This document shows positions 45,056 to 54,284 of a DNA stretch of 64,000 bases, piece after piece. A program made the position numbers and the translations under genes. Each line of letters begins with the position of its first letter. The first letter of the stretch is position 1. The stretch comes from G963422275 sp963422275 (GTDB lineage: Bacteria > Pseudomonadota > Alphaproteobacteria > Rhodobacterales > Rhodobacteraceae): contig OY729418.1 in assembly GCA_963422275.1 (NCBI GenBank), positions 62,001 to 126,000 on the forward strand. Reading direction: 5' to 3'. The notes below the pieces were generated by a model. It did no database searches, was not told the DNA's origin, and worked only from the letters and a program-made list of their open reading frames with translations.

Positions 45056-46276
45056 TTTGGAGGGTTTTTTTTGGGTTTGCTGCGGATTTTGCCCTTCCCG
45101 GCTGCACCGGTCGGTTTTCGGCGGTCCGGAAGCCGCAAATGCGCGTTTTCGGGGCGAAACCGCACGCCGGTTCAGCCCCCGCAGGGCCGACCCGGCAAAT
45201 TCCGGACACACTGATCCCTTGTCACGACAGGTGCGGCTGGGCAATCATCAGGTTCGAGAAGCCCGGAAGCGGTGCAAGCCGCTGCACGTTCCTCTCCAGA
45301 CCCCGATAGCGAACCATGTCGCAGCCGAACACCCGCTTGACGATCCGGAACGGATGTTCCACCCGCGCCCGCACCCGGGCCTTCGCCGTCTCCGCCCTGG
45401 CCGCCGCGCTGCCCGGCGCCAGCGTCCGGCGCTTGCCCGGGGGCATGGCAATCTGCCACGACACCTCGCGATGCGCGTGCTCCGCGCGCTTGCCGATCCC
45501 GCGATATCCGGAGTCACCCCGGACTTGCTCCTCCTCGCCGTGCAGAAGCCGACCCGAAGGCGTCAGGTCGCGACGTTGGCGGCCGTTCCCTCCAGCTGGT
45601 GCACCAGACCCCGGGTGTCGGTGCCGATGTGCAGCTTCATCCCGAAATGCCACCGGTTCCCCTTCCTCGTCTGGTGCATCTCCGGATCGCGGGCGTTGCT
45701 CTCGTTCCCGGTCGACGACGGCGCCGAGATGATGGTGGCGTCAACGATGCCGCCCTTCTTCAGCAACCCCCCCCCCCCCCCCCGCTCGGCCAGGCGATCC
45801 CTGATCTCCCGAACAGCTGGTGCGCCAGTCCGCGGCTCTCCAGCCGGTGGCGGAAGTCGGGATCGTCGTCTCGTCCGGAACCTTCTCAAAAACCGCCCCG
45901 GCAAAGCGCCGGATGCTCTCCGCCTCGCAAGCCGGTCCTCCATCAACGGGTCGCTCAGGTTGCAGAACAACTGAACGCAGTGCACGCGCAGCATCGCCGA
46001 CAGCGGATGCGGCTGTCGCCCCTTGCGGCCGCCCTTCGGACACGCCGGCGCAATGCGAGCCTCCAGGCGCTCCCAGGGGATCAGGCCGTCCATCCGCTCC
46101 AGAAAGATCTCGCGGCGCGTCTTGCGCTTCTTGCGATCGCATTGGAGGCTGGCAAAGGTCAATGGCCGAAGGCGTTGCATGTCAGGATCCCCCCAAAAAA
46201 AGGCGTGGCGCAAGACAGCGGGCACGCACCGGATGCGCAATGCAACGCCCAAAATCAGGCTATATTCAGAGGTTCC
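45045..46276 (-). mobile_element. IS-C, copy 3 (IS5 family, 1232 bp, full length but frameshifted)
   Basis: CTAG flanks both ends (45041-45044 and 46277-46280), with terminal repeats GGAACCTCTGA. The transposase, on the minus strand, is split among frames: FASLQCDRKKRKTRREIFLERMDG, VHCVQLFCNLSDPLMEDRL, shift, EAESIRRFAGAVFEKVPDETTIP, shift, GEIRDRLAERGG, a G tract, LLKKGGIVDATIISAPSST, RDPEMHQTRKGNRWHFGMKL, shift, and HPFRIVKRVFGCDMVRYRGLERN. The 17-C run at 45767-45783 (G on the coding strand) lies between the first Asp region and IVDATI. As sequenced the transposase cannot be made without frameshifting. Confidence 0.9.
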
Positions 46277-46280
46277 CTAG

Positions 46281-46590
46281 GGGCTGCAAACCGCAGCATT
46301 CGAATTGTGGTTGCAGACCTTTCGACTCACGCCGGATACCCTTGCCCATCATCCGGAAGAATGTCCAAGCAATGGCCAGCGGCTGGACATGCCGTATTTG
46401 GTGTGATTCATGGTGCTTCATGGGCGGGCCCTTTCATCTATGGGACTGTTGGCTGGGTGCGACTGTCACCGTTCTAGGTGCATGAAGTTGGTGCTTCAGG
46501 ACATTCGGACATTTCGTTCGCGACTCGGCGCGTGAGGATTAGCTATTGTCGATCTCTGCATCATGCACCTGAGATCGAGGCTATCCGCCC
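46281..46590. other. unassigned stretch after IS-C copy 3
   Basis: No recognisable coding sequence is present, and there is no trbB/virB11-like continuation of the conjugation module. The conjugative fragment therefore ends at the IS. Confidence 0.5.
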
Positions 46591-47030
46591 TTCCATTTAG
46601 CGATGATAGCGACGACGTACTGCAATCCCGCAACCCTTGCCGTCAGACCGTCTCCAGACTGTTCCACCCACGCCATTACCCGGACAGACTCTTGAGTGCC
46701 AAGCTGAGCATTTGTCCGAATGCGGGGTTTCCGGAGACCCGCACCTTGCAATTGCCTGCGCATTTTCGATTGAACCAAGCTACATGTTCTTCCACGAAGC
46801 AACCTCGGCACTCGATCCAGAGCTCGTTGAGAAGGTCATCGACACAATACGGCTTCTTGTCGAGGAGGGACGACAATGATGCGCGTGACGCATGAAACGG
46901 AGTCGCTCGCGATGAGCTTGACCGAATCACCCACGTATGTCTTGGTTCTATCGAAGGGATTGGAACTTCGGCGCAGATTTTTGACGGCCCGAGATCCAAG
47001 CAAAACCGCAGGGTTCTGACCAGCGTTTCA
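46590..47030 (+). pseudogene. polar amino-acid ABC transporter ATPase, decayed
   Basis: Fragments in different frames follow the order of GlnQ/HisP-type ATPases: HYPDRL near the signature loop, LAIACAFSIEPSYMFFHEAT and SALDPELVEKVIDTIRLL (Walker B and D-loop), MMRVTHETESLAMS (H-loop) and GIGTSAQIFDGPRSKQNRRV (C-terminus). The LSGGQ signature is unrecognisable and Walker A is absent. It precedes the hydroxyproline-type pair and may once have belonged to an uptake system for their substrate. Confidence 0.72.
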
Positions 47031-47229
47031 TAATCGGAACCGTTGTGGCCGACGCGAAAATTAGCCATATGCTGGGAACGCTGGGGCTGGTGAAACTGCT
47101 TGCGGTGGACTAACAATTCGATTGTCATTACGATGGAGAATTGAAATTAAGACGGATCCGTTCGATTCATCGCGATTGCACCGCGCCGTCTGGCTTCGCT
47201 TGCCACTCTGAATACAGCCGGAGACACCG

Positions 47230-48336
47230 ATGAGAATTTCCGCAATCACCGCTTGGCAGGTCGATCTCCCGATCAAGGAAGGCCGCTACGCTTGGGCCGA
47301 TGGAAAGTATGTGGAGGTGTTCGACAGCACTGTTGTGGAAGTGCGAACGGACGCTGGAATTTCGGGCTACGGCGAGTGCTGTCCACTTGGCTCTGCCTAT
47401 CTTCCCTCCTTTGCGCACGGCGTGAGGGCTGGCCTTCGGGAACTCGCGCCTCACTTGATCGGGTTCGACCCAAGGGATGTCAACGAGATAAACCGTGTCA
47501 TGGACCAGGCTCTTCGCGGTCATCCTTATGCCAAGGCACCGATTGATGTCGCTTGCTGGGACATTCTGGGGAAGGCGACCGAACTGCCGATCTACACGCT
47601 TTTGGGCGGGTCTGCTCAAGAAGACATCGTTCTGTATCGGGCCATATCCCAACGATCCGCTGACGAAATGGCAGAAAACGTGAAGGATCACCGAAACGAA
47701 GGTTACCGCAAATTCCAGTTGAAGGTCGGAGGCGATCCGAATGAAGACATTGATCGGATATTCAGCGCAAGGCGTGCGCTCAAGCCCGGAGACACGCTTG
47801 TGGCCGATGCCAACACCGGCTGGACACGGCACGAGGCCGTTCGAGTCGTCGATGCGATCAGCGAGCTGGACGTTTACGTCGAACAGCCATGCATGACCTA
47901 CAGCGAATGCCTTTCAATCCGGCAGCGGACTTCGAAGCCCTTCGTTCTTGACGAAACGATCGACGGTGTCGAGAGTCTCGTTCGTGCACTGGGCGACGAC
48001 GCAATGGATGTCATCAACTTGAAGATTTCCAAGGTCGGCGGGTTCACCAAGGCCAAGCTCATGCGCGATCTCTGCGTCGAATCCGGCATTCCGATGACAA
48101 TCGAAGACACTTGGGGAGGAGACATCACGACCGCGGCAATCGCGCACCTGGCCCAGTCCACGCCAAGGGAGTTTTGCTTTTCGGCCACGGATTTCAATTC
48201 GTACTGCACCGTTTCCATAGCCCGGAACGCACCGCAGCGAGTCGACGGAAAGATGTCGGCATCGGATCGACCAGGACTTGGAATAGACCCAATTCCGGAT
48301 GTTCTCGGCACACCGGTCATGGAAGTGAAATGCTGA
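47230..48336 (+). CDS. enolase-superfamily enzyme, MLE subgroup (hydroxyproline dehydratase/epimerase-like)
   Basis: This 368-residue mandelate-racemase/muconate-lactonizing-type protein has a capping domain (residues 1-115) and a modified TIM barrel. Barrel residues are Lys in FQLKVGGDP (first Lys of the KxK motif replaced by Gln), metal ligands Asp in VADANTGW, Glu in EQPC and Asp in LDETIDG, and the second-face Lys in INLKISKVGG. Such enzymes next to proline-racemase-superfamily genes act on cis-3-hydroxy-L-proline or hydroxyproline betaine, so that assignment is by context. The stop is 10 bp before the next start, forming an operon. Confidence 0.85.
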   Translation: MRISAITAWQVDLPIKEGRYAWADGKYVEVFDSTVVEVRTDAGISGYGECCPLGSAYLPSFAHGVRAGLRELAPHLIGFDPRDVNEINRVMDQALRGHPYAKAPIDVACWDILGKATELPIYTLLGGSAQEDIVLYRAISQRSADEMAENVKDHRNEGYRKFQLKVGGDPNEDIDRIFSARRALKPGDTLVADANTGWTRHEAVRVVDAISELDVYVEQPCMTYSECLSIRQRTSKPFVLDETIDGVESLVRALGDDAMDVINLKISKVGGFTKAKLMRDLCVESGIPMTIEDTWGGDITTAAIAHLAQSTPREFCFSATDFNSYCTVSIARNAPQRVDGKMSASDRPGLGIDPIPDVLGTPVMEVKC

Positions 48337-48346
48337 CGAACGCAAC

Positions 48347-49381
48347 ATGCGGAGCAGCCGAACAATACATGTGATTTCAGCTCACGCTGAAGGCGAGGTC
48401 GGGGACGTCATCGTTGGAGGCGTCGCATCGCCTCCGGGCAAAACCCTGTGGGATCAACGAAACTTCATCGCCCAAGACGGGTGGTTGCGGAATTTCATGC
48501 TCAACGAGCCGCGCGGCGGCGTCTTTCGGCATGTGAGCCTGCTGGTTCCTCCGAAACGTCCTGAAGCACAAATGGGCTTCATCATTATGGAGCCGGAAGA
48601 CACGCCCCCGATGTCAGGATCGAATTCGATCTGCGTTTCGACGGTGCTGCTAGATAGCGGAATCCTGCCAATGACGGAACCTGCAACAGAATTGGTTCTG
48701 GAAGCGCCCGGGGGCATAGTTCGAGTAAGGGCCGATTGCCGCGCTGGAAAGGCTGAGCTGGTAACGGTTCAGAACCTTCCTTCCTTTGTGTGCGAGCTGG
48801 ATCGTAGAATTGAGGTTTCGGGCATCGGAACGCTGACCGTTGACACAGCGTTCGGCGGCGACAGTTTTGTCGTTGTCGATGCAGATGAACTCGGGCTCTC
48901 GATTTGTCAGGATGAGGCAAGGAAAATTGCGGAAAGCGGCATGCGGATAACCGATGCAGCCAACGAGCAACTGAAGTTCGTTCATCCGTCTTTGCCGGAA
49001 TGGGATCGGATTTCGTTCTGCCTGTTCGCCGGCAAGGCCACACGAACCGATGCTGGCATTCGCGCCAAGTCGGCAGTTGCCGTGAAGCCTGGCAAGGTGG
49101 ACAGGTCCCCTACTGGAACTGCCGTCTCCGCCCGCATGGCCCTGATGCACGCAAAGGGCGAAATGCACGTCGGCGAAACTCTCACTGCCACGTCCATAAT
49201 CGGCTCGACCTTCACGGGGCGCATTGCCGAAATCACCGACATCTTGGGAACTCCCGGGATTGTTCCCGAGATTTCAGGCAGGGCATGGATCACAGGATGT
49301 CATCAACACATGCTCGATCCGGACGACCCCTGGCCTCAAGGCTACCGCCTCAGCGACACTTGGGGATTCAGTTTCGGTTGA
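48347..49381 (+). CDS. proline racemase-superfamily protein with Ser/Thr at the catalytic Cys positions
   Basis: This 344-residue protein has the proline-racemase fold signatures HAEGEVGDVIVGG, EPRGGV, the first catalytic segment PPMSGSNSICVSTVL and the second DRSPTGTAVSARMAL. In racemases and 4-hydroxyproline epimerases both positions are Cys (MCGH, SPCGT). Trans-3-hydroxyproline dehydratases have Cys/Thr. Here they are Ser and Thr, so a classical two-Cys racemisation is not expected and a dehydratase-like role is more plausible. The neighbouring enolase-superfamily gene supports hydroxyproline-type metabolism. The frame is intact. Confidence 0.85.
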   Translation: MRSSRTIHVISAHAEGEVGDVIVGGVASPPGKTLWDQRNFIAQDGWLRNFMLNEPRGGVFRHVSLLVPPKRPEAQMGFIIMEPEDTPPMSGSNSICVSTVLLDSGILPMTEPATELVLEAPGGIVRVRADCRAGKAELVTVQNLPSFVCELDRRIEVSGIGTLTVDTAFGGDSFVVVDADELGLSICQDEARKIAESGMRITDAANEQLKFVHPSLPEWDRISFCLFAGKATRTDAGIRAKSAVAVKPGKVDRSPTGTAVSARMALMHAKGEMHVGETLTATSIIGSTFTGRIAEITDILGTPGIVPEISGRAWITGCHQHMLDPDDPWPQGYRLSDTWGFSFG

Positions 49382-49825
49382 TGCAAGCCCGCGTCGACAA
49401 GCATCAAATTCTGTCAAAACATGCATCAGACTTGAACAAGCTCTCATCCAGTCTCTCTCGCCGACCTTGGGTGTCTGTCATCTAAGTGTCAATCTGTGCA
49501 GAGGAAAGCCGCTAAATCGGGAGGACATGGACTTTGGCATCAACATCAGTGTCGGTGGCGGCTTGCGCTAATGCGAATTCATGATCAGACGGTCAATGGT
49601 TGAGTGGGGTACTGCACGGACGCTGCCAGCCAATCGGGTGTTGATGAGCTTGTCTCTTCCAGCTTGTCGACGGCGAGCGGAATGTGGCAGGCAGACGAGA
49701 TTTCCAGATTTGGAGTGAGGTTTGAGGGCAGCGGAGCGGCAGGTTGCAGAGCAAGGGACGGTGTACCCATGTCTCAATTGCAGAATCGTCTGGGAATCCA
49801 GTGTGCAAGGCAGTGCTCAATTGAA
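49382..49825. other. intergenic region between convergent genes
   Basis: No gene is recognised on either strand. Short frames are present but lack domains and ribosome-binding sites. Confidence 0.5.
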
Positions 49826-49870
49826 ATCGCTATCCGAGAACATTGCGTGACGCATTCTCGGATAAGCGAT
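49826..49870. terminator. 15-bp hairpin between the convergent racemase-like and permease genes
   Basis: ATCGC plus TATCCGAGAA (49826-49840) pairs with TTCTCGGATA, one bulged A, and GCGAT (49855-49870). The 14-nt loop itself contains TGCG-TGA-CGCA. It lies 48 bp past the permease stop. The T-tract is weak on both sides, so factor-independent termination is possible but not certain. Confidence 0.5.
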
Positions 49871-49917
49871 AGCTTGTCGGGCCCGTGCCACGAGACTTGG
49901 GAAAAATGCCGGTTGCG

Positions 49918-50952
49918 TCAAGCAATTGTGCCATAAAGCAAACCTCCAAGCAGTGAACCCGTCAGTGCAATTGTCAGATAGGAGATGAACACCGGGAGGC
50001 GTGTCAAGGCAAACACGGCAATGGCGGCAGGAATGCAGGTCATGCCTCCGGCCAGCAAGAACGCCATTGCGGCACCAGGCGCCATTCCCTGCTCAATCAG
50101 GCCCGAAACAAGAGGAAGCGCCGCGTATCCATTGAGATAGGCCGGCACTCCCACCAACGTTGCCGAAATGACCGACAACCACCCACCCTCTCCGACAAAT
50201 GTCGCAACGAGTTCGGCGGGAACGTACGTCAGCATCAAGCTTTCCAGCACAAACGCCAGCGTCAGCCACTTTCCGAGGAACAAAAGCGATTCCCTTGCAC
50301 CACCGACGAACACGCGACGCCGAGAGTTCTCTTGCCAAAATTTCCATTCGACCGCACCGGGTTCGCGAACTTTGGCACCCCCGCACTCGCCGTTGCCCAC
50401 ATTTTTTCGCAGCGGGTTCTGGAACAGGTCGCTCCGTTGCAGAACCCTGATACCAAAACCGCCCAGCAAGCCAACCCCGAACGCAGCAATTGTCTTGCCA
50501 ATGGCAAAAGGCAGGCCCAATATCCCAGCGGTTAACACAAACATCGACGGGTCCATGATCGGAGAGGCAAGCCAAAACGCCATGACCGGGGCAAGCGGCA
50601 CGCCCATCACGAGCAACGCTGCAATTAGCGGGACCACCCCGCACGAACAGAACGGCGAGATGGCGCCGAGCAGTGCTGCAAGCACGATCATTCTAGAAAC
50701 CCGGCCTTCGAACGCACGCGCGATAAGCGAGTCGGCTCCCGAAGCCTGCGAATAGGCGGCAACACCAATAGACACCAACAAGAATGGAGCGATGCTCAGC
50801 AGGCTGCGACCCGTGAACATCAGGTTCTCTTGGCCTTGCCGCGAATCAACTATGAATATGCTGACTAGAATGACAGCAATCACGAGCCAGACACGATCAA
50901 TCTGGACCGGCCGGATCAGCTGTCTTGCGCGGTTAAATGTTTCAGCATTCAT
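49918..50952 (-). CDS. permease of the YraQ/ArsP (DUF318) family
   Basis: This 344-residue membrane protein has about eight to ten helices. The family motif SPFCSCGVVPL is in the first half and GVPAYLNGYAALPLVSGLIEQG in the second, with GMTCIPAA near the C-terminus. Members export metalloids or metals, including trivalent organoarsenicals (ArsP) and copper or zinc. The upstream ArsR-type regulator, 39 bp away on the same strand, favours an arsenic or heavy-metal role. The precise substrate is not resolved. Confidence 0.86.
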   Translation of the reverse strand: MNAETFNRARQLIRPVQIDRVWLVIAVILVSIFIVDSRQGQENLMFTGRSLLSIAPFLLVSIGVAAYSQASGADSLIARAFEGRVSRMIVLAALLGAISPFCSCGVVPLIAALLVMGVPLAPVMAFWLASPIMDPSMFVLTAGILGLPFAIGKTIAAFGVGLLGGFGIRVLQRSDLFQNPLRKNVGNGECGGAKVREPGAVEWKFWQENSRRRVFVGGARESLLFLGKWLTLAFVLESLMLTYVPAELVATFVGEGGWLSVISATLVGVPAYLNGYAALPLVSGLIEQGMAPGAAMAFLLAGGMTCIPAAIAVFALTRLPVFISYLTIALTGSLLGGLLYGTIA

Positions 50953-50991
50953 GGTATCGCTCCAGTCCTCGCCAGTCTCTTGGCAATCAAG

Positions 50992-51306
50992 TCAGGTGGC
51001 AGCCACTTTCGCGGGCATTTCAATGCCCGCACAACACTCCGCTGTGAGAAAATCCACTAGTTCGTGCATTACAACATAATTGGCAAACGAGACAGTTTCC
51101 CTGCCATGCCGTTCTTGCGTTACCAGACCGCCGCGTACCAAAGTGGTTAAATGGTGTGCCAGTGTCGACGCCGGAACATCCAAGTGCCTTTGAAGTTCAC
51201 CCACGTTGAGGCCGCCCTCGCCTGCTCGCACCAGAAGACGGTACAGGCGCAGTCGAGTGGTATTTCCTAGTGCCGCGAGTCTGTCGGCAATCTCTCGCTC
51301 TTGCAT
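50992..51306 (-). CDS. ArsR/SmtB-family metalloregulator
   Basis: This 104-residue winged-helix repressor reads LAALGNTTRLRLYRLLVRAG, VGELQRHLDVPASTLAHHLT (recognition helix) and LVTQERHGRETVSFANYVVM. The adjacent cysteine pair near the C-terminus (AECCAG) is a likely As(III)/Sb(III) or metal site, as in the C-terminal-site ArsR proteins. A palindrome lies about 20 bp upstream of its start, so autoregulation of the arsR-permease operon is likely. Confidence 0.9.
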   Translation of the reverse strand: MQEREIADRLAALGNTTRLRLYRLLVRAGEGGLNVGELQRHLDVPASTLAHHLTTLVRGGLVTQERHGRETVSFANYVVMHELVDFLTAECCAGIEMPAKVAAT

Positions 51307-51326
51307 CTATGCTTGCTCGTTTATCA

Positions 51327-51350
51327 ATATATCTATTTTTCTAGATATAT
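51327..51350 (-). promoter_or_regulatory. palindromic ArsR operator
   Basis: ATATATCT (51327-51334), an 8-bp spacer and AGATATAT (51343-51350) form a perfect inverted repeat in an AT-rich promoter region just upstream of arsR. The form is typical of ArsR-family operators. Confidence 0.72.
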
Positions 51351-51845
51351 AGTTTAATTTTCATGTCAAGAGCTTTTTTCGAAGAATCTGGCGTCAGTCA
51401 AATATGTGTCCAGCCAGTCCCTAGCATGTCATTGACTCCGCGCATACTGGCGCTGCCCCACCGAGCAACGCTCGCATTCTCCGGCGTGTCAAGTGCCAAG
51501 CCCCTCGTACCGCACACCGTTCTTGCGGCAGAATTGTGACCCGTAACTGCACCCCAAAGCACCGCGAACAAATTGGCTAAATCGCCGCGAACACAAAAGC
51601 CAGTCAAGTGCCGTTTATTACATAGGCCAAGCAAGACACCATGCGGGTTGCGTTGATAAGCGATTGAAACGCGGTCATCTATCACCCGCGAATGTTGAAT
51701 CTCGTGTTTGATGTCAGAGTTTTTCCTTCCCTCAGGTCTATCCAAAACGAAATCTGGGCAACCTGCCTGAATCCAATTGACAACGATTCCTAGACATATG
51801 AAACATCCAAACGCGAAACGAATGTTCCAGGAGCGCGAGCCAGCA
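51351..51845. other. region between arsR and the SRPBCC gene
   Basis: A 178-codon open frame on the minus strand (51398-51934) overlaps the start of the next gene and has no recognisable domain. I do not call it a gene. The rest is presumably the divergent promoter region. Confidence 0.4.
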
Positions 51846-52487
51846 ATGGGTTTAGATGTCGAAGGATATCTCGAAGCCGTGACGCGAACCGTATCGTCAC
51901 CGGAGCGCGATGGACAATCCGCTCGTGCCGTCACTCTTTCCTGCGACTACCCGACAACAGCGAGCGATCTGTGGAATGCTGTAACGAACGGCAAACGAAT
52001 CCAACACTGGTTTTTGCCTGTCAGCGGCGAGCTCGAACTTGGTGGCTGCTATCAGCTAGAGGGCAATGCAGGAGGAATGATCACTGCGTGCCGACGAACA
52101 TCATGTCTCGCATTCACATGGGAGTTCGATGGAGATGTCAGTTGGGTGTATATCCATCTCTCAGATGCTGGTCGCAACCAAGCGCGTTTGGAACTAACTC
52201 ACACTGCCCTTCTGTCTGAACACTGGAAAAAGTACGGCCCTGGTGCGGTTGGAGTAGGCTGGGAGATGGGTTTTCTGGGACTCGCGATTCATATCGCGCG
52301 ACCGACCGAGCCAAAGGTGGACGAAGCTGAATTTGCCACTTCACCGGATGGAAAGGCGTTCATCAAGGGCAGCAGCGAGAGGTGGGAAGAGGCTTCAATT
52401 GCCGCTGGAACAACACCTGCTGCTGCTCGCGCAGCGGCAAGGCTCACAACTGCGTTCTACACTGGCGTATCGGACGGATCCGCCTGA
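51846..52487 (+). CDS. SRPBCC / AHSA1-like domain protein
   Basis: The ATG at 51846 (MGLDVEGYLEAVTRTVSSPE, 213 residues) matches the start of this family better than the ATG 69 bp upstream. The START-like ligand-binding fold shows YPTTASDLWNAVTNGKRIQHWFLPV, GELELGGCYQLEGNAGG, CLAFTWEFDGDVSWVYIHL and YGPGAVGVGWEMGFLGLAIHI. Such proteins bind small hydrophobic ligands; many sit beside ArsR-type regulators, as here (divergent to arsR). The function is otherwise unknown. Confidence 0.85.
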   Translation: MGLDVEGYLEAVTRTVSSPERDGQSARAVTLSCDYPTTASDLWNAVTNGKRIQHWFLPVSGELELGGCYQLEGNAGGMITACRRTSCLAFTWEFDGDVSWVYIHLSDAGRNQARLELTHTALLSEHWKKYGPGAVGVGWEMGFLGLAIHIARPTEPKVDEAEFATSPDGKAFIKGSSERWEEASIAAGTTPAAARAAARLTTAFYTGVSDGSA

Positions 52488-52589
52488 CTTTAGGCCACTA
52501 TGCAGCATCAGGCACTACACAGTCTCTGACTCTGATTAGTCCAAAACATGTTTGGAAGTTAGTGTCCGTATCAAGACATTCCAATGTCT

Positions 52590-53195
52590 TCAGGATTTTC
52601 CCTGTGGGGACCGCTTGTACAAATTGATGGCCAGTCTATTGCTCAACTGACAATGACAAGACTTTTGCGAAAGGTGAACGTCCCGATGGATTGGCAGGGT
52701 CCGGTGGCGGTTCTCTGCCTGGTGCGTTCGCGCCCGGGAGCACCGTTGCGATGTCGATCCGATGATACGGGGCGCTTTCACAGGGCCAGTGGCGCTCGCT
52801 ATCGGACCGGGAGCTTGGGCACTGCCCTGCCCGCACAGCGGTCTGCCGACTACTGCCTGTGCGGCACGGTCTTTACGAGGTGTTTCAGCTGGAAGCGAAC
52901 CGCCAGTTGCATGAGCGCAACCTGAAGGCCAGGCACGCATCGGCGACGGCTGCCACCGCGACCATCGTGGAGCGCGCGGCGTGGCTGCGTCGCCAACCGG
53001 ATCGTCCTGGCTGGCCTGAGGCTGCCCCGAATCTGTCCGATGCGGCGCATCGGGGCCTGAAACCGCGCCTGCGCGGGCACCAAAGCCGCTGTCGGAAAGC
53101 TCTACAGTTATCCATCGGCAACCGCAGACGCGCAATCAGTTCTGGAAGTCGCAATGCAGAAAGAAATGCCCGCTTTCGCAACGGTCTTATGTCGT
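52590..53195 (+). mobile_element. IS-E remnant, copy 3 (IS5-like)
   Basis: It is collinear with copy 2: TTGCGAAAGGT-GACTGGCAG near the start, QLEANRQLHERNLKA (IS5-type RLLxxINxQLxxRGL region) in the middle, LSDAAHRGLKPRLRG, and GAAGTCGCAATGCAGAAAG near the end. Frames are broken throughout. It ends just before the SDR gene, whose 3' end lies at 53209. Confidence 0.65.
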
Positions 53196-53208
53196 GTTTC
53201 CCTGCACT

Positions 53209-53970
53209 TTAAATCAGGCCACCGTTTACGTGCAGACATTGCCCCGTGATGTAGCCAGCATCTTTGGAAAGCAAGAACTCGATTGCTGCGGCCACCTCAC
53301 ATGGTTCGCCAAACCTGCCGAGCGGAATGCGCGCTTGCGTCTCGATCTGCTCTTGGCTTGGAATGCCATCTCTTGTGCCCTCCTCCTTCCGAACAAAGCC
53401 CGGCACAACACAATTGACGGTTATCGCGTCTTTGCTCATGGCCGCCGCCAGGCTTCGGACAGCCGTTTCAAGCCCGCCCTTGGAGGCGGCTGAAATCGGA
53501 AACTGCCGGATGTCGGTTCGAAAGACATGCGAGGTGAAGCTTCCAACTGCAACAATACGAGGGTCTGGGGCTGCCTTGAGGTACCGGTGCGCCGCACGCG
53601 CGAGTTCGAAAAAGCTAAAGAGGTTGGCGCGGAAAGCGAACTCGATGTCAGCTTGCGTACCTTCCGAAAACGACTTCAAGACCGGAAACCCCGCATTGGC
53701 TACGATACAGTCAATACGCCCAAATTGCTCAACTGCCATGTCAACAATCTTTGTGGCCATGCCATGATCGCCAAGATCTCCCAATATCTGTGTTGTGCGA
53801 GCTCCGTGACCCGATACCTCACGCGCCACCCTATCAAGCTTGTCGCGTGCAGTGCGGCAGTGCAGCACCATACCCTCCACTTGACCGGCAAACCGCCGCG
53901 CCAACGCCGCGCCGATGCCCGATGAGGCTCCTGTGATGATAACTATCCTGCTGGTCATTGGTGATCCCAC
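53209..53970 (-). CDS. short-chain dehydrogenase/reductase with altered active site
   Basis: This 253-residue Rossmann protein has the NAD(P)-binding GASSGIG, the structural NAG (VANAGFP) and C-terminal GYITGQCLHVNGGLI. In the active site the Lys is kept (SAASKGGLETAV), but the residue four before it, normally Tyr, is Ser; the preceding Ser of the triad lies in VAVGSFTSHVF. Catalysis by the usual Tyr-Lys mechanism is doubtful, unless another residue substitutes. The start could be Met1 or Met5 (MTSRIVIITG). The substrate is unknown. Confidence 0.85.
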   Translation of the reverse strand: MGSPMTSRIVIITGASSGIGAALARRFAGQVEGMVLHCRTARDKLDRVAREVSGHGARTTQILGDLGDHGMATKIVDMAVEQFGRIDCIVANAGFPVLKSFSEGTQADIEFAFRANLFSFFELARAAHRYLKAAPDPRIVAVGSFTSHVFRTDIRQFPISAASKGGLETAVRSLAAAMSKDAITVNCVVPGFVRKEEGTRDGIPSQEQIETQARIPLGRFGEPCEVAAAIEFLLSKDAGYITGQCLHVNGGLI

Positions 53971-54284
53971 CGCCCTTTGGATGCACTATGTGAAACAACG
54001 AGCCCCACGTAAACACCAAGTAAATCTGTCAGCGCGTCACAATTCCTTTGCTATCGTTGCAAACACCCCAAAAATGGATGCAGAAACAAATGAAGATCGT
54101 GGCGATTCGCATACAGCCCTTGATGATCCCACAGTATCCAGTTCTTCAGAAAAATTGGCAAACTTCGGAAATTCTTTCAGTTCTCGTGCCAGCTGCTGTG
54201 CCATATTGATTCTCTGGCATCAATTCAGAAAACTTGTGCGAGGGGTCGCAATTCTTGCAGGCTCAAGAGAGCCTGTGAGATTAC
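53971..54284. other. unassigned stretch between SDR and IS-C copy 4
   Basis: No domain or paired repeat is recognised. It is the upstream region of the SDR gene plus debris bordering the IS remnant. Confidence 0.4.

Noticed and set aside
39109..46280. IS-C copies 2 and 3 as an active composite transposon carrying hipBA
   Set aside because: Copy 2 is internally deleted with a mutated end and copy 3 has a broken transposase; mobility in the present state is unlikely.
51398..51934. 178-codon minus-strand frame between arsR and the SRPBCC gene
   Set aside because: It overlaps the start of the SRPBCC gene and shows no recognisable family or start signal.
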